From NCBI RefSeq assembly GCF_030656255.1, contig NZ_JAUSOE010000137.1, positions 1 through 38,503 of the forward strand: 38,503 nt of DNA. The letters are read 5' to 3'. The stretch comes from Brevundimonas sp. (GTDB lineage Bacteria > Pseudomonadota > Alphaproteobacteria > Caulobacterales > Caulobacteraceae). The notes beneath the pieces are model-generated. The model had not been told where the DNA came from, searched no databases, and was given only the letters and a program-made list of their open reading frames with translations. The translations under genes were made by a program, and so were the position numbers. Shown here piece after piece: positions 16,287 to 23,136 of this stretch. Position 1 is the first letter of the stretch; each line of letters begins with the position of its first letter.

Positions 16287-16820
16287 ATGTGCGTCATCGA
16301 AACCTCCCCCGTCGTCGAGACGCGGCGTCTGGTGCTGCGCGCGCCCGCGCCCCAGGACGCGCCGCGCATCGCCGCCCTGGCCAATGATCTGGACATCGCC
16401 CGCATGACCAAGCGGATGCCGCATCCGTTCCGGATCGAGGACGCTGACGACTTCGTGCTTCAGGTCGCGTCGCAGGACCCGGCGCGGGCCAACACCTTCG
16501 TCATCGAACATGAAGCGGCCGGCCCGGTCGGGGTCATCGGCCTGTTCGAGAGCGAGGATCGGGTTCCGGAAGCGGGATACTGGATCGGACGCGAATACTG
16601 GGGGCGGGGGTTCGCCACCGAGGCCCTGGACGCAGCCCTGGTCTGGGCCAGCCGCAAGTGGCGGCGGCGCGCCCTGGTCGCGGGGCATTTCGCCGACAAT
16701 CCGGCGTCCGGCCGCGTGCTGGAGAAGTCCGGCTTTCTCTACACGGGCGAGACCCGTCGGGCGTGGAGCCGGGCGCGGCGGGCCGAGATCGAGACGCGGA
16801 TGATGGTGTGGCTGGCCTGA
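16287..16820 (+). CDS. GNAT family N-acetyltransferase, RimJ/RimL type
   Basis: This 177-residue acetyltransferase has the pattern ETRRLVLRAPAPQDAPRIAAL at the start, GVIGLF in the central strand, and the acetyl-CoA loop YWGRGFATEALDAAL with VLEKSGFLYTGE at the end. It belongs to the Acetyltransf_3 (RimJ/RimL) group that acetylates protein N-termini or small molecules. The same kind of gene commonly follows rpmA in relatives. The substrate cannot be told from sequence. Confidence 0.88.
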   Translation: MCVIETSPVVETRRLVLRAPAPQDAPRIAALANDLDIARMTKRMPHPFRIEDADDFVLQVASQDPARANTFVIEHEAAGPVGVIGLFESEDRVPEAGYWIGREYWGRGFATEALDAALVWASRKWRRRALVAGHFADNPASGRVLEKSGFLYTGETRRAWSRARRAEIETRMMVWLA

Positions 16821-16840
16821 GCGGCCAGCCCTAGCCCCAA

Positions 16841-16987
16841 TCAGCCCGCCAGGCTGGGGCCGAAGACGGCGGCGGCGCCGACCAGACCGGCGACCAGCAT
16901 GGCCACGGCCCCGGCGACGAAGGCCGTGGCCGTGCGGGCCCGACGGCGCCGTGCGCCGCCTGCGCGGTATTTGCGGATCAGGATCAT
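16841..16987 (-). CDS. Small Arg-rich single-pass membrane protein, hypothetical
   Basis: This 48-residue frame starts MILIRKYRAGG, has a run of arginines (residues 13-19 region) and then one hydrophobic helix ending in FGPSLAG. A GAGG five to eight bases before the ATG supports translation. The positive-inside charge pattern predicts a cytoplasmic N-terminus. It is convergent with the GNAT gene 20 bases away. I do not recognise the family, and a chance frame cannot be excluded. Confidence 0.45.
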   Translation of the reverse strand: MILIRKYRAGGARRRRARTATAFVAGAVAMLVAGLVGAAAVFGPSLAG

Positions 16988-17139
16988 GGGGCCTCGGGTA
17001 AAGGCCTCGGACCCGATGATGTTGTGCTGGGACAAGAAGGCGCTCCCCGACTGTCTCGTGAGCAGGGATCTGTCCGGGGTCGGAGTGGTCAGAAGATGGC
17101 GATCCGCGTTACCGGGGTCGCATCTTCGTGAGCGGCCGG

Positions 17140-17666
17140 TCAGCCGCAGAAGACCAGTCGTCCGTCATAGGTGCGATAATAGCCGCTGGCCGGGTCGTAG
17201 GAGCGGTAGGCGCTGCGACACCAATCCACCCGGCGGGCGTCGCGGCCATAGGCTGGGCGATCATGGCCATAGGCCGAGCCCCCGCCGGGATAGACAAGAT
17301 CCGGACGGCCATAGGCGCCGGATATACGCCGGGGCCGCTGGAATAGCTGTAGCCATAGCCGGCGGAGCGATAGCGCCGCGCATAGGCCGGCCGCTGGTCG
17401 CGCCAGGCGGCGCCGCAGTCGGTGCGGGCGGCGTCCCAATAGGCGTCGCAGCGATAGTCGCCCGGCCGGTCCGCCTGGCCCTTGAAGTCGTAGAGGGCGC
17501 CTGAACCATAGGTCTGGTTGCGGCCGTAGGGACGATAGGCGTCCCGACCCTGATACGCCCTGTCGCGGGGATGATCATAGCGGGTCGGGGCGCCGTACCA
17601 GGTCTGGGCCACGGCCGGGGCGGTCGACAGGGCCGTGGCGACGGCGGCGATCAGGGCGAGTCTCAT
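17140..17666 (-). pseudogene. BA14K-like secreted protein with an apparent frameshift
   Basis: The frame from ATG 17666 gives a signal peptide (cleavage after VAQ region, about 21) and a Tyr/Gly/Arg-rich body to about residue 115. It then loses that composition and runs to 17109 as Ala/Pro-rich sequence. In the neighbouring frame, from about 17325 to the TGA at 17140, the expected composition resumes and ends with WCRSAYRSYDPASGYYRTYD, a hallmark of the BA14K family. The switch needs one extra base, or two fewer, near 17310-17330. Joined, the protein would be about 175 residues. This is a real frameshift mutation or a sequencing error. BA14K relatives are secreted or surface proteins, some described as lectin-like. 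Confidence 0.72.
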
Positions 17667-17755
17667 GATGGATCCCCAGGACGGCCGCGCGGGCCGGGGG
17701 CGGATGGGAACGCTTGGGAGGACGCCTACTGGATCGAACGACTTAAAGACCGGTG

Positions 17756-18277
17756 TTACAGGGCGACATTGACGACACGGCCGCCCCGGGTGTCAACGCG
17801 GCGCATCAGCACCAGGGGGGCTTCGTCGCCCGAACGGACCGGGACGATCAGGAACCAGCCGCCGTCGGGCAGGCCGCTGAAGCGGAACCGGCCATTGGCG
17901 CAGGTCTCGGAGCGGACGAAGCCGCTGTAGTTGGCGTTGGCGTCCGGCACGGTGCGGGCGCGGACGACGGCGGCGGGCACGGCGGCGCGGTCGGTCGAGC
18001 CGTACAGGGTGCGGAAGCGGGCGCGGGTGTAGGGGGTGTCGGGCGTCAGGCCGGCCGAGGCGACGCAGGCGTAGGTCTTGCCGTCCTGGGCATAGGTGAT
18101 GCGGCCCTCGATGGCGGCCTGGCCCGAGCGTTCCGACCAGGCGAAGTCGGCGGTGTTGAAGGCGGCGGGGCCGCCGACGGGCGCACCGGTCGGGAAGGTG
18201 GTGGGCGCACAGGCCGACAGGGCGGCGGCGGCCAGACCCAGCACCAGGGCGGCGGGCTTCAGGGAACGGATCGACAT
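17756..18277 (-). CDS. Hypothetical lipoprotein
   Basis: This 173-residue protein has a lipoprotein signal peptide ending LSAC (C23). The rest is a small beta-rich domain with RITYAQDGKTYACVAS, VRSETCANGRFRFSGLPDGGWFLIVPV. The FRFSGLPDGGWFL part resembles carboxypeptidase-regulatory-like folds, but this is only a likeness. A strong GGAGGAAG ribosome-binding site just upstream supports ATG 18277. It is divergent from the threonine ammonia-lyase gene. I do not know its function; it is probably held in the outer membrane. Confidence 0.75.
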   Translation of the reverse strand: MSIRSLKPAALVLGLAAAALSACAPTTFPTGAPVGGPAAFNTADFAWSERSGQAAIEGRITYAQDGKTYACVASAGLTPDTPYTRARFRTLYGSTDRAAVPAAVVRARTVPDANANYSGFVRSETCANGRFRFSGLPDGGWFLIVPVRSGDEAPLVLMRRVDTRGGRVVNVAL

Positions 18278-18487
18278 GGGGCTTCCTCCGGAAATCCGGA
18301 CCGCCCTGGGGGAGGCGGGGCCGGAAATGATCGTGGACCGGTCGCGGGGGTGCGACGGTCCATCTATCGCACGGGCGATAACGCGACTTCCACGGTCAAG
18401 GTTGCGCCCTCTGGACCGGGAACCGACAAAGCGCGAAAGAGGCGGAAGAAAATTCGTCGGGCGCGCCGCCCGGCGACCGTATGGATT
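18278..18487. promoter_or_regulatory. Divergent spacer, lipoprotein/ilvA, with inverted repeat
   Basis: The 210-base gap must carry two promoters. At 18365-18380 it holds the inverted repeat TATCGCACGGGCGATA (six-base arms, four-base centre), a possible operator. I see no convincing promoter boxes and no further coding sequence. Confidence 0.35.
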
Positions 18488-19696
18488 ATGCCCATGACCG
18501 TCACCTTCGCCGATATCCAGGCCGCCCAGGGCCGAATCGCCGGCCAGGTCGACCGCACCCCGACCCGCCATTCCCGCAAGCTGTCGCAGCTGACCGGAGC
18601 CGAGGTCTGGGTCAAGTTCGACAATCTGCATTTCACCGGCAGCTTCAAGGAGCGGGGCGCCCTGAACCGGCTGCTGATGCTGAGCCCCGAGGAGCGCAAG
18701 CGCGGGGTGGTGGCGGCCAGCGCGGGGAACCACGCCCAGGCCTTGGCCTATCATGGCGGGCGGCTGGGCGTGCCGGTGACCATCGTGATGCCGGAGGGGA
18801 CGCCCTTCGCCAAGATCAACGGCACCCGGTCGCACGGGGCCACGGTGGTGATCCACGGCCTGGACTTCACCGGCTCGACCGAAGAGGCCCAGCGGCTGGA
18901 GGCGGAGAAGGGTTATGTCTTCGTCTCGGCCTTTGACGACGAAGGCATCGTGGCGGGCCAGGGGGTCTGCGCCATCGAATTGCTGGAGGACGCGCCGGAC
19001 GTCGAGGCCCTGCTGATTCCCATCGGCGGGGGAGGGCTGATCGCCGGCTGCGCCATCGCGGCCAAGGCGATGAAGCCGGACATCAAGGTGTTTGGGGTCG
19101 AGGCGGCGCGATACCCGTCCTTTACGGCGCGGCGGGCGGGCAAGCCGCCGGTCTGCACCGGCCAGACCATCGCCGAGGGCATCGCCATCAAGGCGGTGGG
19201 CGAGATCCCCTTCGCCCTGGCCGACCCGCTGGTGGACGAGGTCTTCGTCTGCGAGGAGGCGGACTTCGAACGGGCGGTGGCCCACTATGTCACCTATGAG
19301 AAGACGGTGTCCGAGGGGGCGGGCGCGGGCGGTCTAGCGGCCCTGTTGGCCTATCCCGAGCGGTTCAAGGGGATGAAGGTCGGGCTGGAGCTGTGCGGCG
19401 GCAATATCGATGCGCGGATGCTGGCCGTGGTCCTGAACCGCGAGATGGTCCGTGAGCGGAGGTTGCTGGTTTACCGGATCCTGGGCGACGACCGGCCGGG
19501 CATGCTGTCGGCCATGGCGGCGGTGATCGGCGGCCTGGGCGGCAACATCATCGACGTGGTCCACAACCGCCTGGCGCTGGACGTGCCGGCCAAGGGCGCC
19601 GAGTTCGACATCATGGTCGAAACGCGCGATAGCGCCCACGCCGACGAGATCGGCGAGGCCTTGAAGGAACGCGGCTATGAACTTCGGATGGGGTAG
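18488..19696 (+). CDS. ilvA: Threonine ammonia-lyase with C-terminal ACT domain
   Basis: This 402-residue fold-type II PLP enzyme deaminates threonine to 2-oxobutanoate, the first step to isoleucine. The PLP lysine is K54 in GSFKERGAL, the substrate loop is ASAGNHAQ (77-84) and the phosphate loop GGGGL at 180-184. A C-terminal ACT domain (about 328-402, LLVYRILGDDRPGMLSAM) would bind an effector. The start is ATG 18488 or ATG 18494; the open frame far upstream is antisense to the lipoprotein gene. The last 20 bases overlap the FKBP gene. Confidence 0.9.
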   Translation: MPMTVTFADIQAAQGRIAGQVDRTPTRHSRKLSQLTGAEVWVKFDNLHFTGSFKERGALNRLLMLSPEERKRGVVAASAGNHAQALAYHGGRLGVPVTIVMPEGTPFAKINGTRSHGATVVIHGLDFTGSTEEAQRLEAEKGYVFVSAFDDEGIVAGQGVCAIELLEDAPDVEALLIPIGGGGLIAGCAIAAKAMKPDIKVFGVEAARYPSFTARRAGKPPVCTGQTIAEGIAIKAVGEIPFALADPLVDEVFVCEEADFERAVAHYVTYEKTVSEGAGAGGLAALLAYPERFKGMKVGLELCGGNIDARMLAVVLNREMVRERRLLVYRILGDDRPGMLSAMAAVIGGLGGNIIDVVHNRLALDVPAKGAEFDIMVETRDSAHADEIGEALKERGYELRMG

Positions 19697-20192
19697 GGCG
19701 GCCGTCGTCGCGCTTCTGATGCTGGCCGGCTGCGGCCGGTCGGAACCGGTCGATCCGAACGCAGGCAAGGCGGAAGCCGCCGCCTTCATGGAGAAGAACG
19801 CCAACGAAGAGGGGGTTCAAACCCTGCCGAGCGGGCTGCAGTACCGGGTGGTTCAGTCGGGCTCTGCGGGTGGCGTCAGCCCGGACCGAAACGATCTGGT
19901 CAAGGTCGATTACGAGGGCAAGCTGGTCGACAACACCGTCTTCGACAGCTCGTTCGCGCGCGGGGCGCCGGCGGTGTTCACGCCCGAGACCGTGGTGCCC
20001 GGCTGGACCGAGGCCCTGCAGAAGATGCGCGTGGGCGACGAGTGGATCCTGTTCGTGCCGCCGGCCCTGGGCTACGGCGAACAAAGCAGCCCCAAGATCC
20101 CGGCGAACTCGGTGTTGATCTTCCGGCTGAAGCTGCTGGATGTGGCCAAGGTTCCGGGCGGCGGATCGGGCGCGGGGACGGCGATGGGGTAA
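19677..20192 (+). CDS. FKBP-type peptidyl-prolyl isomerase, lipoprotein
   Basis: This 171-residue protein has a lipobox LMLAGC (C19), a linker (AAAFMEKNANEEGVQTLPSG) and an FKBP domain: LVKVDYEGKLVDNTVFDSSF, ETVVPGWTEALQKMRVGDEW, PPALGYGEQSSPKIPANSVLIFRLKLLDV. It probably assists protein folding in the periplasm, held in a membrane by its lipid. It overlaps ilvA by 20 bases, suggesting coupled translation although the functions are unrelated. A short Gly-rich tail ends the protein. Confidence 0.92.
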   Translation: MNFGWGRAAVVALLMLAGCGRSEPVDPNAGKAEAAAFMEKNANEEGVQTLPSGLQYRVVQSGSAGGVSPDRNDLVKVDYEGKLVDNTVFDSSFARGAPAVFTPETVVPGWTEALQKMRVGDEWILFVPPALGYGEQSSPKIPANSVLIFRLKLLDVAKVPGGGSGAGTAMG

Positions 20193-20225
20193 GCCCCGCC
20201 TCCCAAGCCAGGCTTCTGCGCGGAA

Positions 20226-21341
20226 TCAGGGGCGCAAGCCCTGCCATTCGCGCAGAACCTGGGGGTCGGTCTCATGGGGCGCTTGCGCCAGGGCGGCGAA
20301 GTCGGCGGGGGCCATCAGACGCGACAGCGCCCAGACGGCGGCGCCGCGCAGCAGAGGGGCGGGGTCGGCCAGCAGGGCCTGGGTCGGGGCGATCAGGGTC
20401 GGGTCGTTGGAATTGCCGACCGCATAGAGGACGTTCCTCAGAAACCGGTCGCGGCCGATCCGCTTGACCGGGCTCTTGGTGAACAGGGCGCGGAAGGCGG
20501 CGTCGTCCAGCGCCAGCAGGTCGGACAGGCGCGGGCTGTTGAAGGCGGGGCGGGGCGCCAGCCGGATCTCGCGCGCTTCCTGGGCGAACTTGTTCCAGGG
20601 ACAGACGGCCAGACAGTCGTCGCAGCCATAGATGCGCGATCCGGTCAGCGTGCGGAACTCCACCGGCCACGGCCCGGCGAATTCGATGGTCAGATAGGAC
20701 AGGCAGCGCCGGGCGTCGAGCTGGAACGGGGCGGGGAAGGCGTTCGTCGGGCAGGCGTCGAGACAGGCGGTGCAGCGGCCGCAGTGTTCGGTCTCGGCCG
20801 CGTCCGGTTCGATCTCGGCGGCGGTCAGGATCGTGCCTAGGAACAGCCAGTTGCCGTGGGTGCGGCTGAGCAGATTGGTGTGTTTGCCCTGCCAGCCCAG
20901 GCCGGCGCGCTGGGCCAAGGGCTTTTCCATCAGGGGGGCGGTGTCGACGAAGACCTTGATGTCGGCGCCGTTGCGGGCCGCGATCTGACCGGCCAGCTGT
21001 TTCAGCCGGCCTTTGATGACCTCGTGATAGTCGTCGCCCCGCGCATAGATCGAGATATAGGCGGCCGAACGGTCGGCCAACTGGTCCAGCGGATTGTCGT
21101 CGGGGCCGTAATTCATGCCCAGGACGATGGCGGTCTTCGCCTCGTCCCACATGGCGGTGGGGTGTTGCCGGCGGTCCAGGGTCGTTTCCATCCACGCCAT
21201 GTCGCCGTGTCGGCCCTCGTCCACGAAATGACGCAGCCGCTCGCCCGCCGGCCAGGCGTCGGCGGCCGAGGCGAAGCGGCAGACGTCGAAGCCGAGCTCG
21301 GCCGCGCGCTGGCGGATGAAGGTTTTCAGGCGGTCGGACAC
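20226..21341 (-). CDS. queG: Epoxyqueuosine reductase QueG
   Basis: This 371-residue enzyme reduces epoxyqueuosine to queuosine in tRNA, using cobalamin and two [4Fe-4S] clusters. Cysteines C187, C190, C193 and C197 (CGRCTACLDACP), C213, and C240, C243 and C247 (CDDCLAVCPWNKF) supply the clusters. The N-terminal cobalamin-binding part has VDTAPLMEKPLAQRAGLGWQGKHTNLL. GTG 21341 is chosen because the frame upstream runs through a palindromic repeat and into the DUF2239 gene. A C-terminal HEAT-like part (LLADPAPLLRGAAVWALSRL) is typical. Confidence 0.94.
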   Translation of the reverse strand: MSDRLKTFIRQRAAELGFDVCRFASAADAWPAGERLRHFVDEGRHGDMAWMETTLDRRQHPTAMWDEAKTAIVLGMNYGPDDNPLDQLADRSAAYISIYARGDDYHEVIKGRLKQLAGQIAARNGADIKVFVDTAPLMEKPLAQRAGLGWQGKHTNLLSRTHGNWLFLGTILTAAEIEPDAAETEHCGRCTACLDACPTNAFPAPFQLDARRCLSYLTIEFAGPWPVEFRTLTGSRIYGCDDCLAVCPWNKFAQEAREIRLAPRPAFNSPRLSDLLALDDAAFRALFTKSPVKRIGRDRFLRNVLYAVGNSNDPTLIAPTQALLADPAPLLRGAAVWALSRLMAPADFAALAQAPHETDPQVLREWQGLRP

Positions 21342-21364
21342 GGGGCGGGGGATAGCATAGTTTT

Positions 21365-21389
21365 CTCCTTCCCCCGCAGGGGGAGGGAG
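21365..21389. repeat. Single REP-like palindrome between DUF2239 and queG
   Basis: Eleven-base arms CTCCTTCCCCC and GGGGGAGGGAG around GCA (one G-U pair) form a strong hairpin. The same core occurs twice more at 35447-35466 and 35573-35593, so it belongs to a dispersed family. It lies between two minus-strand genes and may also attenuate read-through into queG. Confidence 0.8.
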
Positions 21390-21397
21390 AGGCGAAT

Positions 21398-21931
21398 CTA
21401 TGCGGCCTCGCCGTCGAACAGGTCCAGAATCTGGGCCTGGATGTCTGTAGGCCACGGCGCGATCAGGGCGGCGAGCCGGTCGCGGTCTGCGGCGAACAGG
21501 GCGCGGCTGGCCTCTTCAAAATCGGGGGCGTCACCGGCCATTTCGACCATGAAACCATAGGCGGCCTCGGTGCAGCGGCGGCGGGCGCCCGCGTCCGCGC
21601 CGGTCTTGCGGGCCTGATCCACCAGCCGTCGCAGAGCGGCCGAGGCGCCGCCGGGCTGGGCCGCGAGCCAGTCCCATTGGCGGGGCAGCAGTGTAACTTC
21701 GCGGGCCGAGACGCCCAGGCGCGGGCGACCGCGTCGGGGCGGCGGAGCCGCTTCCCTCTCGCGGAGGTCCAGGTCGACCGGCCGGCCGGTCGCCAGATCG
21801 AACACGCGCAGCGCCGCTTGAGGTGAGGTCGCCAGGGCCTTGCGGAAGGCAGCCACGACAGCGGCGTCCGAGCCTCTGGCGATGCGGTTGGGACCGTCGA
21901 ACAGCACCAAATCGCGATCTTCGTCGCTCAT
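21398..21931 (-). CDS. DUF2239 family protein
   Basis: This 177-residue protein has DUF2239 signatures: an acidic start (MSDEDRDLVLFDGPNRIARG), a basic GRPRLGVSAREVTLLPRQWDWLAAQPGGASAALRRLVDQAR stretch (about residues 68-110) and a helical C-terminus. The basic-then-helical middle resembles a ribbon-helix-helix DNA-binding segment, but that is inference. It is divergent from a GIY-YIG gene, and the 58-base spacer holds two related operator-like boxes. A TATAAA within one box (21962-21967 on the complementary strand) could be its -10. The function is not established. Confidence 0.82.
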   Translation of the reverse strand: MSDEDRDLVLFDGPNRIARGSDAAVVAAFRKALATSPQAALRVFDLATGRPVDLDLREREAAPPPRRGRPRLGVSAREVTLLPRQWDWLAAQPGGASAALRRLVDQARKTGADAGARRRCTEAAYGFMVEMAGDAPDFEEASRALFAADRDRLAALIAPWPTDIQAQILDLFDGEAA

Positions 21932-21950
21932 GTATTTACCCGGGTGAAAT
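21932..21950. promoter_or_regulatory. Operator-like box 1 (ACCCGG)
   Basis: GTATTTACCCGGGTGAAA spans a palindromic ACCCGGGT core with A/T-rich flanks. It starts next to the DUF2239 start codon. It matches box 2, 29 bases away, at most positions. Confidence 0.6.
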
Positions 21951-21960
21951 TAGCTGTCAT

Positions 21961-21978
21961 GTTTATACCCGGATAAAT
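21961..21978. promoter_or_regulatory. Operator-like box 2 (ACCCGG)
   Basis: GTTTATACCCGGATAAAT has the same layout as box 1 (shared GT-T-TACCCGG-T-AA). The core-to-core distance of 29 bases is close to three helical turns. It covers a TATAAA on the minus strand and lies 12 bases before the GIY-YIG start. Confidence 0.6.
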
Positions 21979-21989
21979 AAGAGAGCGCC

Positions 21990-22325
21990 ATGACCCAGAC
22001 AAGCCGCAAGAGCCTGATCGCCGCATACAAGGAGCGGCCGACCATCGCCGGGGTCTATGCCGTGATCTGCAGCGCGACGGGACAGGTCTGGGTCGGCAAG
22101 AGCCGCCACATCGACACCGAGCAGAACGGCCTGTGGTTCGCGCTGCGCCACGGCGGCAGTCCTTACCGGTCGCTGCGGGCGGCGTGGAAGGCGCACGCGC
22201 CCGAGGATTTCCGGTTCGAGCAGTTGGACCGTTTGCCGGAGGATATCTCGGACCTGCGACGCAAGGACGAACTGGTCAGTCGGGCGAAGCTGTGGATCGC
22301 GCGCTTGGGTGCGGAGGCGCTTTAA
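21990..22325 (+). CDS. GIY-YIG nuclease family protein
   Basis: This 111-residue protein shows the GIY-YIG core in modified form: AGVYAV (20-25) and VWVGKS (33-38), then RHIDTEQNGLWFALRHGGSPYRSLRAAWKAHA and FRFEQLDRLPED. This is a small single-domain branch of the superfamily. Whether it cuts DNA is unknown. It has a reasonable AAGAGAG ribosome-binding site and is divergent from DUF2239, with which it probably shares regulation. Confidence 0.82.
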   Translation: MTQTSRKSLIAAYKERPTIAGVYAVICSATGQVWVGKSRHIDTEQNGLWFALRHGGSPYRSLRAAWKAHAPEDFRFEQLDRLPEDISDLRRKDELVSRAKLWIARLGAEAL

Positions 22326-22337
22326 GGGGCGCTTTTG

Positions 22338-22384
22338 CTTTCGTCATTCCGGGCGAAGGGCTGTTTGGCCCGGAATGACGAAAG
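22338..22384. terminator. Perfect 17-base inverted repeat, probable bidirectional terminator
   Basis: Arms of 17 bases, from CTTTCGTCATTCCGGGC at 22338 to its complement at 22368-22384, enclose a 13-base loop. The stem is followed by GGGGTTTT on the plus strand. It sits between the GIY-YIG stop and the convergent fzlA stop. Its GTCATTCCGGGC core resembles intergenic repeats common in alphaproteobacteria. Confidence 0.75.
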
Positions 22385-22389
22385 GGGTT

Positions 22390-23076
22390 TTAGAAATCCA
22401 GATCCGCGTACCAGGCCGACGGCGGCACGCCGACGAAGCGGTCCGCCAGCAGGGGACGGAAGCAGGGGCGGGATTTGAGTTTGGAGTACCAGGTCTTCAG
22501 CGCGGGCCAGTTGTTCCACTGGACCTCGCCGAAATAGTCGAGGACCGACAGGTGGGCGGCGGCGATCAGGTCGGCCTGGCTGAGGCGGCGGCCGGCCAGC
22601 CAGTCGCGAGCGGCGACCAGCTCTTCCAGCATGGCCAGGTGGGATTTCAGGGCGTCGCGGCCGTGGCGCAGGGCGCGGGCCTCGGGCGGGCCCAGCTTGA
22701 GCAGGGGTTTCTCCATCCGCTCGTGCAGCAGGACGGCGTCGACCTCGTCGGTGAAGCGGCGCTCGAACCAGCCGGTCAGGCGGCGCGCCTCGGCCCGTTC
22801 GGCGGCGTCGGCAGGCAGCAGCAGGGGTGACTTCTGCTGATCCTCGATCCAGCCTAGGACAGCGGGCAGTTCGCACAGGGTCAGGGGGCGGCCGCGATCG
22901 GTGGTCTGGATCACCGGCGGCAGGCCCGAAGGATTGAAGTCGTTGACCGGACAGTCGTCCTCCCACGGACGGACCGGCGTGTCGGTCCATTCGATCCGCG
23001 CCTCGCCCAGGGCCAGGCGCGCGGCGCGCGAGGCGGGCTGGAAGGCGAATTGGAACAGGACGGTGGATTCGGACAT
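22390..23076 (-). CDS. fzlA: FtsZ-binding GST-fold protein FzlA
   Basis: This 228-residue protein has a glutathione S-transferase fold (N-terminal thioredoxin-like part with LPPVIQTTDRGRPLTLCEL, C-terminal helical part with DWLAGRRLSQADLIAAAHLSVLDYF). In Caulobacter, FzlA is an essential FtsZ-binding division protein that curves FtsZ filaments and helps activate septal wall synthesis. From memory, key FzlA positions W38, E119, L136 and D227 all coincide with W38, E119, L136 and D227 here, when translation starts at ATG 23076; this also supports that start over ATG 23097. It could also be annotated simply as a GST family protein. Confidence 0.8.
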   Translation of the reverse strand: MSESTVLFQFAFQPASRAARLALGEARIEWTDTPVRPWEDDCPVNDFNPSGLPPVIQTTDRGRPLTLCELPAVLGWIEDQQKSPLLLPADAAERAEARRLTGWFERRFTDEVDAVLLHERMEKPLLKLGPPEARALRHGRDALKSHLAMLEELVAARDWLAGRRLSQADLIAAAHLSVLDYFGEVQWNNWPALKTWYSKLKSRPCFRPLLADRFVGVPPSAWYADLDF

Positions 23077-23100
23077 CGCCGCTTGATGCGCCGACACCCG

Positions 23101-23115
23101 TTAATGTCCGTTTAC
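23101..23115. promoter_or_regulatory. CtrA-like box upstream of fzlA
   Basis: TTAA, seven bases, then TTAC matches the CtrA consensus TTAA-N7-TTAA at seven of eight fixed positions. It is 25 bases upstream of the fzlA start. A single near-match in one spacer is weak evidence. Confidence 0.35.
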
Positions 23116-23136
23116 CGGATGACGATCACGACACGA

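Noticed and set aside
17753..18487. An N-terminal extension of the threonine ammonia-lyase frame
   Set aside because: It is antisense to the lipoprotein gene, which has a lipobox and a strong ribosome-binding site; the enzyme family starts at about 18488.
21365..21389. A CRISPR repeat or phage attachment site
   Set aside because: Copies are few, not regularly spaced, and have no spacers or integrase near them; a REP-like palindrome explains them.
23077..23097. An upstream ATG start for fzlA
   Set aside because: It would shift residue numbering by seven and break the match with known FzlA positions.
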